Counted from the stretch's first letter, positions 54,123 through 63,482 are shown. The stretch is DNA of 64,000 bases from Croceicoccus sp. Ery15 (GCF_020985305.1 NZ_CP087588.1:2096501-2160500); one strand, 5' to 3'. The notes: generated by a model from the sequence alone, not told the origin. A program made the numbers and translations.

Positions 54123-54217
54123 GTCGTCGAATATCCAACGATTCTAGGCGCGTATGGATTCCGCAGGAAAGCAAAAAGCGATGTTGCTTTCCCTTGCCCA
54201 TACGGTTCGCAAGTGGA

Positions 54218-54244
54218 CATGTGATAAAGAGTACTTATCACATG
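54218..54244. repeat. Perfect inverted repeat, 10-bp arms with 7-bp centre
   Basis: CATGTGATAA and TTATCACATG flank AGAGTAC. The geometry is that of a tyrosine-recombinase core site, and the decayed integrase begins 38 bases to the right. An operator for the DUF1612-like HTH protein is the alternative. Confidence 0.65.
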
Positions 54245-54281
54245 TTGCGGGGTGTGCTGTTTGAGTTAGTTTTATGCCGGC

Positions 54282-55482
54282 ATGTCCGATATCTCGCCCC
54301 CCTCCGCGTTGCCCGGTAGCGCTCTCGCCGCGCTCGAAACCGACCTCGCGCTCGCGCTACGCGCGCCGAATGTCGCCGTCGATCGCGAACTGCTCGCCGC
54401 TTACGTCGATGCGGCCTCGCCGAATTCGATCCGCGCGCTGCGGCAGGATGTCGAGGCGTTCGACCTGTGGTGCCGCCGCAGCGACGCTCGCGCGTTTCCG
54501 GCAACGCCCGGGATGGTCGCGGACTGGCTGAAGCATCGGGCGAGCGAGGGTGCCGCGCCCGCCTCGCTGGTGCGGTACAAAGCATCGATCGCCAAGACGC
54601 ACCGGCTGCTCGACCTCGACGATCCCACCAAGCACGAGATCTGCCGGCTCGCGATCGCGGCGCATCGCCGCAATGTCGGCTCACGGCAATAGCAGGCGCG
54701 GCCGCTGCGATTTCGCGGCGCGGTCAAAGATCCGGTGCAGGCCACACCGCGCGGCATCCATATCCGCGCGATCCTCGGGGCCTGCGATAATACACCCCGG
54801 GCTGCGCAATCGCGCGCTGCTCTCGGTCGCCTACGATACCGGCCTGCGCGCGAGCGAGTTGGTCGCCGTCGCAGTCGAGGATATCGTCGAGGCGCTCGAT
54901 CCCGATGCACGTCTACTGCGGATCGGGCGGCACAAGGGCGACCATGAGGGTGAAGGCTCGACCGCCTACCTCTCGCCGCGCAGCGTACAGGCGCTCCAAG
55001 CTTGGCTGCATGCCGCCGACATCAGCGAGGGTCCGGTGTTCCGGCGCGTGATTGTGCGGCGCTACGCCGATCGGCCAGCGCGCAGGCGAATCGATCCAAA
55101 TACAATCTCAGGGCGCGCGATCTGGGATCCGCGCAAGTTCGCGGCGAAGGCAGCGGTTGCGGCGCGGACCGAATACAATGTGGGCGAGAAGGCACTGCAC
55201 CCCGGCTCGGTCACGCCAATCGTGCGTGGCATGATCGCTAGCGCAATCGATGCGGGCGCGTTCGGCGATCTCGACAAAGAACAGGCGAGGAAATTGGTCG
55301 CAGGATTCAGTGCGCATTCGACGCGGGTCGGGTTGAACCAAGATCTGTTCGCGATCGGCGAAACGCTCGCCGGGATCATGGATGCGCTGCGGTGGAAGTC
55401 GCCAAAGATGCCGCTAGCATACAACCGCAATCTTGCTGCCGAAGCTGGCGCAGCAGGTCGGCTACTATCGAAGCTAGATTAG
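54282..55482 (+). pseudogene. Tyrosine recombinase/integrase, disrupted
   Basis: The core-binding domain (residues 1-136 of the first frame, SIRALRQDVEAFDLWCRRSD) ends at an in-frame TAG at 54690-54692. The same frame then continues with good homology (QARPLRFRGAVKDPVQATPR) until about 54795. There one extra C in a CCCC run shifts to the next frame, which encodes the catalytic domain: Arg in YDTGLRASELV, Lys in GRHKGDHEG, HSTR and Tyr in LAYNRN. The catalytic residues survive, but two lesions separate the domains. A programmed event is unlikely as both a stop and a shift are needed. Confidence 0.85.
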
Positions 55483-55933
55483 GTCGTTCGGCGAGCGGTG
55501 TTTCGCAGCTGACACCGGCAGCTTTGCGCCCCCATTCCAGACGTAGACGTCCCAGATATCGCCTCCTGAAAACAGACATCCCCGGCGTCATTCCGGCAAA
55601 CAGCAATGAAAGCTACTTGCTCGCAATTTGGTCCCGCGTTGTTTGGTTTGGCAAACGACAACGATCCAGCGGGCTGTGGCCTTTTCGAGCACAGGGTCGG
55701 AGATTAATTCAATTTGTAGAGTGGCGCTAGGATCCCCAAGCCTGAAATCCGTCGCCCGCTTGCGAGACGTGCAAGAACGGGAAGATGCTGGTTGCACACG
55801 CTTTTATTTTCTCTACTCTCCGATCTGGGCGCTTAGCACATCAACTGAGGATCAGTCCGACCGCACCGCTGCCGACAAAAGCGGTCATGGGGCGAGGTCT
55901 TTCTTGCGGGGATGAGGGAAGTAGACATCTACA
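55483..55933. other. Non-coding gap
   Basis: These 451 bases lie between the integrase remnant and the VirD4-like gene. Only short frames without recognisable domains are seen, and I find no repeats, RNA genes or terminators in it. Confidence 0.5.
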
Positions 55934-57562
55934 ATGCGCGATGACGCTAAACTCCCCACCAAACTCTCACCTGATGGCCTGCTGATCGGCTATTCGCTCG
56001 AGGCGGATAAACATCGTCCGGTTATGGGTTTTCAGTTTGGTGAGGCGATCGAGGACGAAGATCGCGACGATGACATGCTCGAACCGGTCTTGCATACTGG
56101 AGACGGTCATCTGATCACGCTCGCTCGGACCGGAGCGGGCAAAGGCGTGGGCTGTATCATTCCTGCTCTTTTAAGATATCCCGGACCGGCCATCGTCATC
56201 GACCCCAAAGGCGAGAACTATCAGGTCACCGCACGTCGTCGCCGCGAGCTGGGGCAGAAAGTGCTCTTGCTCGATCCCTTTGGAGTGACGGGAGAAGAAA
56301 CAGGGGCGCTTAATCCGCTCGACCTGATCGATCACCGCTCTCCAGAGGCGGTCGACAGTGCCGCGCAACTTGCCGAGCTGATAGTGACCAAGCAGCACAC
56401 GCAGGACCCGTTTTGGGACAGCCGAGCTTATTCACTCATTACGACCATGCTACTCTTCGTGGCCTCCGGAAGGCCGCCTGTTCTGCGCAACCTGCAAGAG
56501 ATGCACTACCTGCTCAATCAGACAAACGAAGATATGGACTTCACTTTCAAGGAGATCCTAAAGAGCCCGCTTCCCGCTGTCCGGCAGGGCGGTTCAATCA
56601 AATCGACCGCCGAGGCAAAGGTTTGGGCCTCGATCTTGTCGACCGCGCAATCGCACACCGATTTCCTGCGTAGCGCCGGGGCGCAAGCTACGCTTGGCCG
56701 CTCGACGATTGATCTTCAGGCGATCACTCGTGGCGATCCAATTTCCATCTATGTTGTGGTTCCGCCCGAAAAGCTCGAAAGCCACGGCAAACTCCTCCGC
56801 CTATGGATCGGAGTCATGATGGCGGCCATAACCCAGCGCTCGCGGCGTCCCGAATTGCCGACATTGTTCATCCTCGATGAAGCCGCGCAACTCGGCCCGC
56901 TCAAGCAACTTCGTCAGGCGATCACGCTGCTTCGGGGGTATGGCTTGAGAACCTGGAGCTTCTGGCAGGATCTCAGCCAGCTGCAAATGCTGTACCCGCA
57001 CGATTGGAAGACTATGATCAACAACTGCGAGGTGTTGCAGGCCTTCGGGTTCGCCAATGCGCGCGTCGCCCGCGATGGTGCCGAGCTGACAGGTTACGAG
57101 GATTGGCGCGTCCTTCAGGATCTCGAATTTCCTGAAATGGTTCTTGCAATAGCAGGGGACAAGCCAGTCATCGCGCGCAAGCCCAACTATCTCGAAGACC
57201 CCGCATTCGTGAGCCAGTTCGACGATAACCTGTTCTACAGCAAGACCCCGCAGGACCGGCGGGAGACGAGGGCGCCCACCCAGCCCGCGAAACGTGGAAG
57301 CCTGGCTGAGCTGAAGCGGCAACGGGCTCGCGAGAAGGCCGAAGCGGCGCTGGGGCGACAGCCTTCCGCAAGCGAGGTGCTGGACGCCAAATTCGACCTG
57401 TCAGGCCCAGAATTCACGCCCCCGGAAGACATCCCTGACCCCTTCGCCATGCCGGACGATGACGGTCCCCATAATGGCACCGATGATGATGATCGCATCG
57501 GGGAGGACGACGGGAAGCGCGGTGCCCCGGACGACGATGCCAGCGATGGTGCGAAACCTTGA
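55934..57562 (+). CDS. VirD4/TraG-type coupling ATPase without membrane domain
   Basis: A 542-residue protein. Walker A is ARTGAGKGVGCIIPALL (near residue 66) and Walker B is LFILDEAAQLGPLKQLRQA (near 312); AIVIDPKGENY and GLRTWSFWQDLSQL are further family signatures. The usual two N-terminal membrane helices are absent. The C-terminal tail of about 50 residues is very acidic (PDDDGPHNGTDDDDRIGEDD), as in coupling proteins that recruit substrates. In conjugation it would deliver the relaxase-DNA complex. No T4SS genes are in the window. The NYN gene overlaps its stop. Confidence 0.85.
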   Translation: MRDDAKLPTKLSPDGLLIGYSLEADKHRPVMGFQFGEAIEDEDRDDDMLEPVLHTGDGHLITLARTGAGKGVGCIIPALLRYPGPAIVIDPKGENYQVTARRRRELGQKVLLLDPFGVTGEETGALNPLDLIDHRSPEAVDSAAQLAELIVTKQHTQDPFWDSRAYSLITTMLLFVASGRPPVLRNLQEMHYLLNQTNEDMDFTFKEILKSPLPAVRQGGSIKSTAEAKVWASILSTAQSHTDFLRSAGAQATLGRSTIDLQAITRGDPISIYVVVPPEKLESHGKLLRLWIGVMMAAITQRSRRPELPTLFILDEAAQLGPLKQLRQAITLLRGYGLRTWSFWQDLSQLQMLYPHDWKTMINNCEVLQAFGFANARVARDGAELTGYEDWRVLQDLEFPEMVLAIAGDKPVIARKPNYLEDPAFVSQFDDNLFYSKTPQDRRETRAPTQPAKRGSLAELKRQRAREKAEAALGRQPSASEVLDAKFDLSGPEFTPPEDIPDPFAMPDDDGPHNGTDDDDRIGEDDGKRGAPDDDASDGAKP

Positions 57563-57978
57563 TCGACAAGGAAGAGAACCCGGTCGCGGTGGGCTTTATC
57601 GACGGACAGAACCTTTTCATGCAGGCGAAGCGTCTGTTCGGCTATCGCACACCCAATTTCGATCCGTTCACGCTCCATCGCGAGATCTGCGAAGTCGCGG
57701 GTTTCGTGCCCGGAGCGGTGCGCTTCTACACCGGCATGCCGTCGGCGCGGCGCCAGCCCCGCTGGCACGCCTTCTGGTGCAACAAGACGCAGGCGATGGA
57801 GCGCATCGGCGTGAATGTGACTACGCGCCCCCTGCGCTACCGCAAACGAAGCATCTTCGATGACGACGGCGATGTCGAGTTCATGGTTCAGGCAGAGGAA
57901 AAGGGGATCGATATCCGCATCGCGCTCGACCTTGTGCGGATGGCGAGGCGGGCCTGTCTGACTGACGGACCACAGTGA
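57559..57978 (+). CDS. NYN domain protein, C-terminally truncated
   Basis: A 139-residue protein starting at TTG 57559, overlapping the VirD4-like stop (TTGA). The NYN/PIN-like nuclease start is clear (VAVGFIDGQNLFMQAKRLFG, RFYTGMP, KGIDIRIALDLVRMARR). The usual following segment with the second pair of catalytic Asp (YDVAIIxSQDxDL) is missing: after MARR the frame reads ACLTDGPQ and stops, ten bases before the DUF4062 gene. Either a deletion has fused two loci here, or the frame was broken. Confidence 0.75.
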   Translation: MIDKEENPVAVGFIDGQNLFMQAKRLFGYRTPNFDPFTLHREICEVAGFVPGAVRFYTGMPSARRQPRWHAFWCNKTQAMERIGVNVTTRPLRYRKRSIFDDDGDVEFMVQAEEKGIDIRIALDLVRMARRACLTDGPQ

Positions 57979-57987
57979 GGAGAAAAC

Positions 57988-60369
57988 ATGCAAGTTGATC
58001 GTATCTTCCTCAGTTCGACCTTCCTCGACTTCGCTTGGGAACGCGAGTTCCTCAACACCGAGCTGGTGCCGGCACTGAACGAGGAGTTGCGGAGTGAGGG
58101 ACGGGAGATTGACCTGCTGGACCTGCGCTGGGGCGTGTCGCGCGATGCCGGCCTAGATAATCATGCGGTCGATATCTGCATGGCCGAGATCCGCCGCAGT
58201 CGCGCGTCGGGCGCACGACCCTATTTCCTCTATCTCGGCAGCGACCGGCCCGGCTGGATCCCCCTGCCCCGCCTGCTCGGCGAAGCGGATCATAGCGCCA
58301 TCCTCTCAATCCTCGGCGAAGAGGATGACGAGGCCGTCAGGCTGTTCGATGAGCTCTACCGCGCCGACGCCAATTTCATCCAGCCCACCCGCATCCTGCG
58401 TAATCGCGAGACTTTCGAGGATATGCAGGGCCTCAACTGGACGCAGGCGGAGGAGCGCATCCGCAGCGTAATCGATGCGCATCTCGATCGCCTGTCGCCC
58501 GACCTGGCGCAACGCCTGTCGACGCCGGTCACGATGCAGGAACTCGCGCTCGGGCTCAGTCTCGTCGACGGGGATGCCGAACGGATCGGCGCGATGTGGC
58601 GAAGCGAAAAAAGCTCGCTGTTCGGACGCATGGCTAAGGCGAAGTCTCCGCACGATGGCCGCTGGCGCCAGCGCGTCGAGCGCATGTTCGCCGACAAGGG
58701 CGCGCGCATCGAGAATCTTGAGCGCTCGGGCGACGGCGACAAAGCCTATCGCGCCGCGTTCGAACAATGGGCGCGCAAGGTTCTGCTGCATGCCTCCAGC
58801 GGACACGATGCCGCCGAGAGCGCAGTTGATCCGACTGCGGGACCGGCGGCGCTCATCGAGCGTAAATGCGTAGCGCCACTGGCTGAGCGTCTCGGCCAAA
58901 CGACCGGACAGCCATTGCTGGTGTTCGGGTCCAGCGGCTGTGGCAAGAGCATCGTCGTCGATCAGCTCGTCGAGCGAATGCCGGACGCCATCGTCTTGCG
59001 TCCGGGTCGCGAAAGGCAACGGCTCGACGGCGATGGCTTCGCCCGGCTGATGGGCAGCGCTGTCGGCGACGGCGTCGACCAAAGCGGCGAAGCGTCCGAG
59101 GCTTTGGCGGCGCTGCGGCGGCGGCTCGAGCGACCTTTCTCGAGCAATGTGCTACTGGTCGTCGACGGGCTCGACGAATGCGACTGGCGCGATGTCGGCG
59201 AAGCCGTTTCGTGGATCCCGGCCGAACCGGGCGAGCGTCTCACCCTCGCCATCACAACCAGCGACGAGGGTATTCGCGACGCCTTTGCCGACATTTTCCC
59301 GCACGACGCCGTGATCCCGCTCGCCGAATTCGACGAGGAGGAAACGCGGCAGGCGATCGAGAGCTTTTTGGGAGCCGACGGGCGGCAACTGCAGCCGGGG
59401 CAATTTGCGACCCTGTTCGAAGGTCTGGGAGACATGCCCGCCAAGGCCGTCGCGACACGCATCGCCTCGACAATCGCGCGCTCGCTCTCCGACGAGGATC
59501 TGCTCCAGCCGACCGATGCGCGGCTGGAGGCATGGGTCGCCAGCTGGATCGAGCATCTCGTCGATCGCGAGGGCCACGGGCGGCGACTTGCCGAGACGGT
59601 TCTCGCATTGTTGGCGGCGGCGCGCCGAAGCGTTGCCGAAGCAACGCTGTTCGAGGCGGTCCGCGACGATGCCGCGATCATGGATTGGTTGCGCCGATCC
59701 TTCCCCGACGGAATCGCGCTGGACACGCTACCGAGAACCGCGTTTAGCAGGCTGGTCGGATCGCTTTCTCCGCTGCTGGAGATGACCGAGCGGGGTGGCG
59801 AACTGCATTACGCGTTCGTGCACCAGGCGCTGAAGCGGGCCGTCTGGGAGCGCGTTGGTGAATCGTGCGGTCAGTGGGCTCACGAGCGGCTTTTCAACCT
59901 CGCCGCCGACCGGATCGAACTGTCGAGAACAGAAGGATACGAGGAACCCTACAGCCTTTCCGAAATCGTATTCCAGGCCGCCGCCCTCGGCACGCCGTCG
60001 CGTGAAAGACTCGAAAAACAACTGCTTGATCCGCACTTCATGGCGGCCAAGACGGGGCGGGCGATGCTCGCCGATACGCTGGCCGAACTCGATGCCTTGC
60101 GCGCCGCCGACTGGCTCGGCTCGCCCGTAATCCGCCAATATGCCGAGATGATCGGCGAGGAACGGCATAATCTTGTTCGGCTCGAGGATGCCAGCGAACG
60201 AGCCCTCTACCTGCGCCAGCGCGTCGGGCGCGATTTCGCTTCGAACCCGCTGCGCGGCCATTTCCGCGAGGACGAGAGCGTCGCGCGGCTATGCTTCCAA
60301 TCTCCGCGCATTCCGGGTGTGCGGGTGGCGGACGCCGTTTCGCCGCGTCATGTGTCAACGGCGGCGTAA
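57988..60369 (+). CDS. DUF4062-STAND NTPase, C-terminus truncated by IS21
   Basis: A 793-residue protein. Residues 1-110 are a DUF4062 domain (DRIFLSSTFLDFAWEREFL, LLDLRWGVS, PYFLYLGSDRPGW), a TIR-related fold in NACHT/STAND proteins. The NTPase has Walker A FGSSGCGKSIVVD (near 314) and Walker B LLVVDGLDECDW (near 388), with a helical region to about residue 780. The last five codons and the TAA are supplied by the IS21 left end, so the C-terminal sensor repeats typical of such proteins are lost. STAND proteins with DUF4062 often occur in defence islands; function is inferred. GAGGAG lies before the ATG. Confidence 0.82.
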   Translation: MQVDRIFLSSTFLDFAWEREFLNTELVPALNEELRSEGREIDLLDLRWGVSRDAGLDNHAVDICMAEIRRSRASGARPYFLYLGSDRPGWIPLPRLLGEADHSAILSILGEEDDEAVRLFDELYRADANFIQPTRILRNRETFEDMQGLNWTQAEERIRSVIDAHLDRLSPDLAQRLSTPVTMQELALGLSLVDGDAERIGAMWRSEKSSLFGRMAKAKSPHDGRWRQRVERMFADKGARIENLERSGDGDKAYRAAFEQWARKVLLHASSGHDAAESAVDPTAGPAALIERKCVAPLAERLGQTTGQPLLVFGSSGCGKSIVVDQLVERMPDAIVLRPGRERQRLDGDGFARLMGSAVGDGVDQSGEASEALAALRRRLERPFSSNVLLVVDGLDECDWRDVGEAVSWIPAEPGERLTLAITTSDEGIRDAFADIFPHDAVIPLAEFDEEETRQAIESFLGADGRQLQPGQFATLFEGLGDMPAKAVATRIASTIARSLSDEDLLQPTDARLEAWVASWIEHLVDREGHGRRLAETVLALLAAARRSVAEATLFEAVRDDAAIMDWLRRSFPDGIALDTLPRTAFSRLVGSLSPLLEMTERGGELHYAFVHQALKRAVWERVGESCGQWAHERLFNLAADRIELSRTEGYEEPYSLSEIVFQAAALGTPSRERLEKQLLDPHFMAAKTGRAMLADTLAELDALRAADWLGSPVIRQYAEMIGEERHNLVRLEDASERALYLRQRVGRDFASNPLRGHFREDESVARLCFQSPRIPGVRVADAVSPRHVSTAA

Positions 60370-60406
60370 AAGTCGTCCATTGGGCGGAGCAAAACCAGGC
60401 CACTTG

Positions 60407-60467
60407 ATCCGGGTGTTGGCGAGCGCCGGGAGGGCGTAGCCCGAGCGGGGGTCGCCAACACCCGGAT
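60407..60467. repeat. 16-bp perfect inverted repeat inside IS21, likely istAB terminator
   Basis: ATCCGGGTGTTGGCGA (60407-60422) is the exact reverse complement of 60452-60467, with a 29-base GC-rich loop. It lies downstream of istB, between it and the left end of the element. Confidence 0.75.
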
Positions 60468-60478
60468 TGCCGTTTCTG

Positions 60479-61246
60479 TCAGGGGTTGGGACGTGCTTTG
60501 CGTGCCTGGCTCTGGGCCAGGCGATAGCTCTCGCCGTTCATCTCGAGGATGCTGACGTGGTGGGTGAGCCGGTCGAGGAGCGCGCCTGTCAGGCGCTCGG
60601 AACCGAACGTCTCGGTCCATTCGTCGAACGGCAGGTTGCTGGTGATCAGCGTCGAGCCGCGTTCGTAGCGCTGTGAGATCAGCTCGAACAGCAGTTCCGC
60701 GCCGGTTTTGGAGAGGGGCACGAACCCCAGCTCATCGATGATGAGAAGCTTATAGCCGGTCATCTGCTTGTGTAAGCGCAGTAGGCGGCGTTCGTCGCGT
60801 GCCTCCATCATCTCGCTGACCAGCGCGGAAGCAGTGATGAACCCGACCGTCAGGCCCTTCTGGCAGGCCGCCAGGCCAAGACCGATCGCGACATGGGTCT
60901 TGCCGGTCCCCGACGGGCCAAGGGCGATGACGTTCTCGCGACGGGTAATCCAGTCACAACGCGCCAGTTCGAGCACCTGCATCTTGTTGAGCTTCGGAAT
61001 GGCGGCAAAGTCGAAGCTGTCGAGGCTCTTGGCGGCCGGGAACCGCGCGGCCTTGATCCGGCGCTCGACCATCCGGCGTTCCCGGTCGATCAGTTCCAGT
61101 TCGACAAGCCGAGCAAGGTAGCGGACATGATCTACGCCCTCTGCTGCGCATTGCCGGGCCAGCTTGTCATGCTCGCGCAGGAAGGTTGGCAGCTTGAGCG
61201 TCTTGAGGTGGCTGGCGAGCAGCAGTTCGGGAGCTTGGCTGCTCAT
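60479..61246 (-). CDS. istB: IS21 helper ATPase IstB
   Basis: A 255-residue DnaC-like AAA+ protein: Walker A GPSGTGKTHVAIGLG, Walker B LLIIDELGFVPL and sensor LITSNLPFDEWTETFGSERLTGALLDRL. The ATG at 61246 overlaps the istA stop by four bases; a longer frame to 61369 lies inside istA. It assists target selection and transposition. Confidence 0.95.
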   Translation of the reverse strand: MSSQAPELLLASHLKTLKLPTFLREHDKLARQCAAEGVDHVRYLARLVELELIDRERRMVERRIKAARFPAAKSLDSFDFAAIPKLNKMQVLELARCDWITRRENVIALGPSGTGKTHVAIGLGLAACQKGLTVGFITASALVSEMMEARDERRLLRLHKQMTGYKLLIIDELGFVPLSKTGAELLFELISQRYERGSTLITSNLPFDEWTETFGSERLTGALLDRLTHHVSILEMNGESYRLAQSQARKARPNP

Positions 61247-62733
61247 GCCGCTGCTCCGCCGGTCAACAGCCGCATGTACGAGCGCGCCGATGTTGTCTCC
61301 ACTCTGGCCCTGGGCAGGTAGGGATAGATCGCCATGTCCAGTCGGGGCGGGCGGCGCTCCACCCGGCATAACAGGAGATGCTTCACCGCATCGAAGCCGA
61401 TCGCGCCCATATCAAGGGCCTGCTTCACCGCGCCATGCAGATCGGCCAGAGCGAAGCTCTCCAGCAGGCGCAGTACCTGCACATATTCGCGCCGGCCATG
61501 CTTGCCCATGCGCGTCTCCATCAGCCGGCGCAGCGTTGTAAATACCTCGGGCAGGTCCCAGCCCTGCAATGGTGCGGCCTGATCGAGGGCATTGATCTTC
61601 TGTTCGATCAGGGGAAGGTAATGGATCGGATCGAAGATCACATCCTCGCGCTCGTAGCTGCGCACATGGCGGGCAATGATCTCGCCCCGGCAACCGATCA
61701 CCACCTCGTCGACATAGCCCCTGATCCACACCTCCTGGTGGCCGAAGCGCACCGGCACCGAGTAATCGTTGGTCCGGTAACGCACCAGCGCCTGCGATGA
61801 GACCTGGCCGCTGGTCTGGTCACAGGCCTCGAAGGGGGAAGCCGGCAGTTCCTGCATCGCCGCCAGATCGCGCCGCAGCCTCTCGCCAATCGTCTCACTC
61901 TCGCCCCGCAGCCGGTCGTTCTGCCGTTTGCGGCATTGCTCCTCGAGCCACAGGTTGAACGCCTCCCATGTCGGGAACCGGGGGATCGGCACCATGAAGT
62001 TGCGCCGGCAATAGCCGACAAGGCCTTCAACGCCGCCCTTATCGTTACCCTTGCCGGGGCGGCCGTAACGATCACGGATCAGGTAGTGCGACAGGAAGGC
62101 GCTGAACAGCCTCGCGCGCAGCCGCGTCCCGTCAGGCAGGATCTTCGAGACCAGGCAGCGGTCGTTGTCGTAGACGATCGACAGCGGCACCGCGCCGAAG
62201 AACGCAAAGGCGTGGACATGGCCGTCCATCCAGGCCTCGGCAACGGCAGCCGGATAGGCGCGTACGTAGCAGGCGTCGCTGTGCGGCAGATCGAGCACGA
62301 AGAAGTGCGCCTTCTGCTCCACCCCGCCGATCTCGACCAGAGCTTCTCCAAAATCTGCCTGCCCATGGCCGGGTGCGTGTGCCAGCGGCACGAACATCTC
62401 CCGGCTGCGCTGATCCCGATCCCGGATGTAATCCTTGATGATCGTGTAGCCTCCGGTGAAGCCATGCTCTTCGCGAAGGCGATCGAACACACGCTTCGCC
62501 GTATGGCGCTGCTTGCGCGGGACCGACCGGTCCCCATCCAGCCAGCCGTCGATGATCGGTATGAACGCTTCCAGCTTCGGTCGCCGCACCGGGGCGCTGC
62601 GACGGTAACCGGGCGGCTCGGAATACGACAGCATCTTGCGGACCGTGTCGCGCGATATGTTGAAATGCTTCGCTGCCGCCCGGGCGCTCATGCCGCCCGC
62701 GCAGGCAAGACGAACCTTCAGGTAAAGTTCCAC
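61243..62733 (-). CDS. istA: IS21 transposase IstA
   Basis: A 496-residue DDE transposase. An N-terminal HTH (GMSARAAAKHFNISRDTVRKML) is followed by an rve-type catalytic core with GQADFGEALVEI (first Asp), SIVYDNDRCLVS (second Asp) and KGNDKGGVEGLVGYCRRNF (Glu). The C-terminal region includes TNDYSVPVRFGHQEVWIRGY. It appears intact. Confidence 0.95.
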   Translation of the reverse strand: MELYLKVRLACAGGMSARAAAKHFNISRDTVRKMLSYSEPPGYRRSAPVRRPKLEAFIPIIDGWLDGDRSVPRKQRHTAKRVFDRLREEHGFTGGYTIIKDYIRDRDQRSREMFVPLAHAPGHGQADFGEALVEIGGVEQKAHFFVLDLPHSDACYVRAYPAAVAEAWMDGHVHAFAFFGAVPLSIVYDNDRCLVSKILPDGTRLRARLFSAFLSHYLIRDRYGRPGKGNDKGGVEGLVGYCRRNFMVPIPRFPTWEAFNLWLEEQCRKRQNDRLRGESETIGERLRRDLAAMQELPASPFEACDQTSGQVSSQALVRYRTNDYSVPVRFGHQEVWIRGYVDEVVIGCRGEIIARHVRSYEREDVIFDPIHYLPLIEQKINALDQAAPLQGWDLPEVFTTLRRLMETRMGKHGRREYVQVLRLLESFALADLHGAVKQALDMGAIGFDAVKHLLLCRVERRPPRLDMAIYPYLPRARVETTSARSYMRLLTGGAAA

Positions 62734-62792
62734 GGTGTAAATCCCTCATCCCTCCTCGCCAGCATCGCGAAAAGGGAAAAAGTGGACGACTT

Positions 62793-63482
62793 TTACGCCG
62801 CCCGCAGCAGCACTTCGCCGCCGCTACCGTGGTCTAATTTTGCACCGCCGTTCTCAAACCCCTGGTACGCGAACGTTGTGGCGGCTGCCTGCGCGGCCCG
62901 CTCACCCACTGCATCATTATCCTTCGCGATGATGATGTGGCGCACGAAATCCGGCAGGACGACATGGCGAAAGTTCGCTGCACCCAGCACTGCCCATACC
63001 GGTTCGCCGAGCGCCATCGTGAGAGCGAGGCCATCTTCGATGCCCTCGCACAGGATGAGCTGATCTTGTGCCTCACGCAGGCGCACCGCGCCGCCGGCAA
63101 GGCGGCCAAGCGCCATACGCGGATGCGCGATTTCAGCCTTTGTGTTCCCGGTAGGGGCGAGGAAGGTCCGCATGACGGCCTGAAGCGAACCATCTGCTCC
63201 TTGGACGCGCGCCACCATGCAGGGGTGGAATGCCCCTTCAGCCTTCAGGCGTGCGAAACGCAGGTTAAGGCCGCAGATATCGGGGTCGAGACCACGACTG
63301 CGAAGGTAGCGTTCCGCCGGCGTTCCGGCGATGGGGGTGCTGCGCAACCAGGTCTTCTGAGCGAAAACCTGGTTGGGATTAGCGTTATCGGCTTCGGCCG
63401 CGAAACCTCTTTCGTCACCATTGTCACTTTTGTCACGGCGGTGCGCATCGTGGTCGCTAGATGTGCCTCTACTCGTTTTCAT
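62793..63482 (-). CDS. Toprim-domain primase-like protein, truncated by IS21
   Basis: A 229-residue protein. GTPAERYLRSRGLDPDICGL and HPCMVARVQGADGSLQAVMRTFL are typical of DUF7146/toprim primases on plasmids and ICEs. The Toprim site follows: Glu in LILCEGIEDGLALTMAL and the DND pair in HIIIAKDNDAVGERAAQAAA. The normal C-terminal continuation is lost: the last codons and the TAA come from the IS21 right end. It is probably a replication or mobilisation gene of the island. Confidence 0.8.
   Translation of the reverse strand: MKTSRGTSSDHDAHRRDKSDNGDERGFAAEADNANPNQVFAQKTWLRSTPIAGTPAERYLRSRGLDPDICGLNLRFARLKAEGAFHPCMVARVQGADGSLQAVMRTFLAPTGNTKAEIAHPRMALGRLAGGAVRLREAQDQLILCEGIEDGLALTMALGEPVWAVLGAANFRHVVLPDFVRHIIIAKDNDAVGERAAQAAATTFAYQGFENGGAKLDHGSGGEVLLRAA

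Larger units (their letters stand above)
60353..62809. mobile_element. IS21-family insertion sequence (about 2.46 kb)
   Basis: It encodes istA and istB on the minus strand. The ends share a perfect 20-base inverted core (60360-60379 and 62783-62802, GGCGGCGTAAAAGTCGTCCA read inward), and both outermost sequences begin TG. The outer limits 60353 and 62809 are approximate. No 4-5 base target duplication is seen: flanks are CATG on the left and GCAC on the right. Confidence 0.85.

Noticed and set aside
60349..62813. Target-site duplication for the IS21 element
   Set aside because: I compared the flanks at several possible outer limits; no matching 4-5 base repeat was found.
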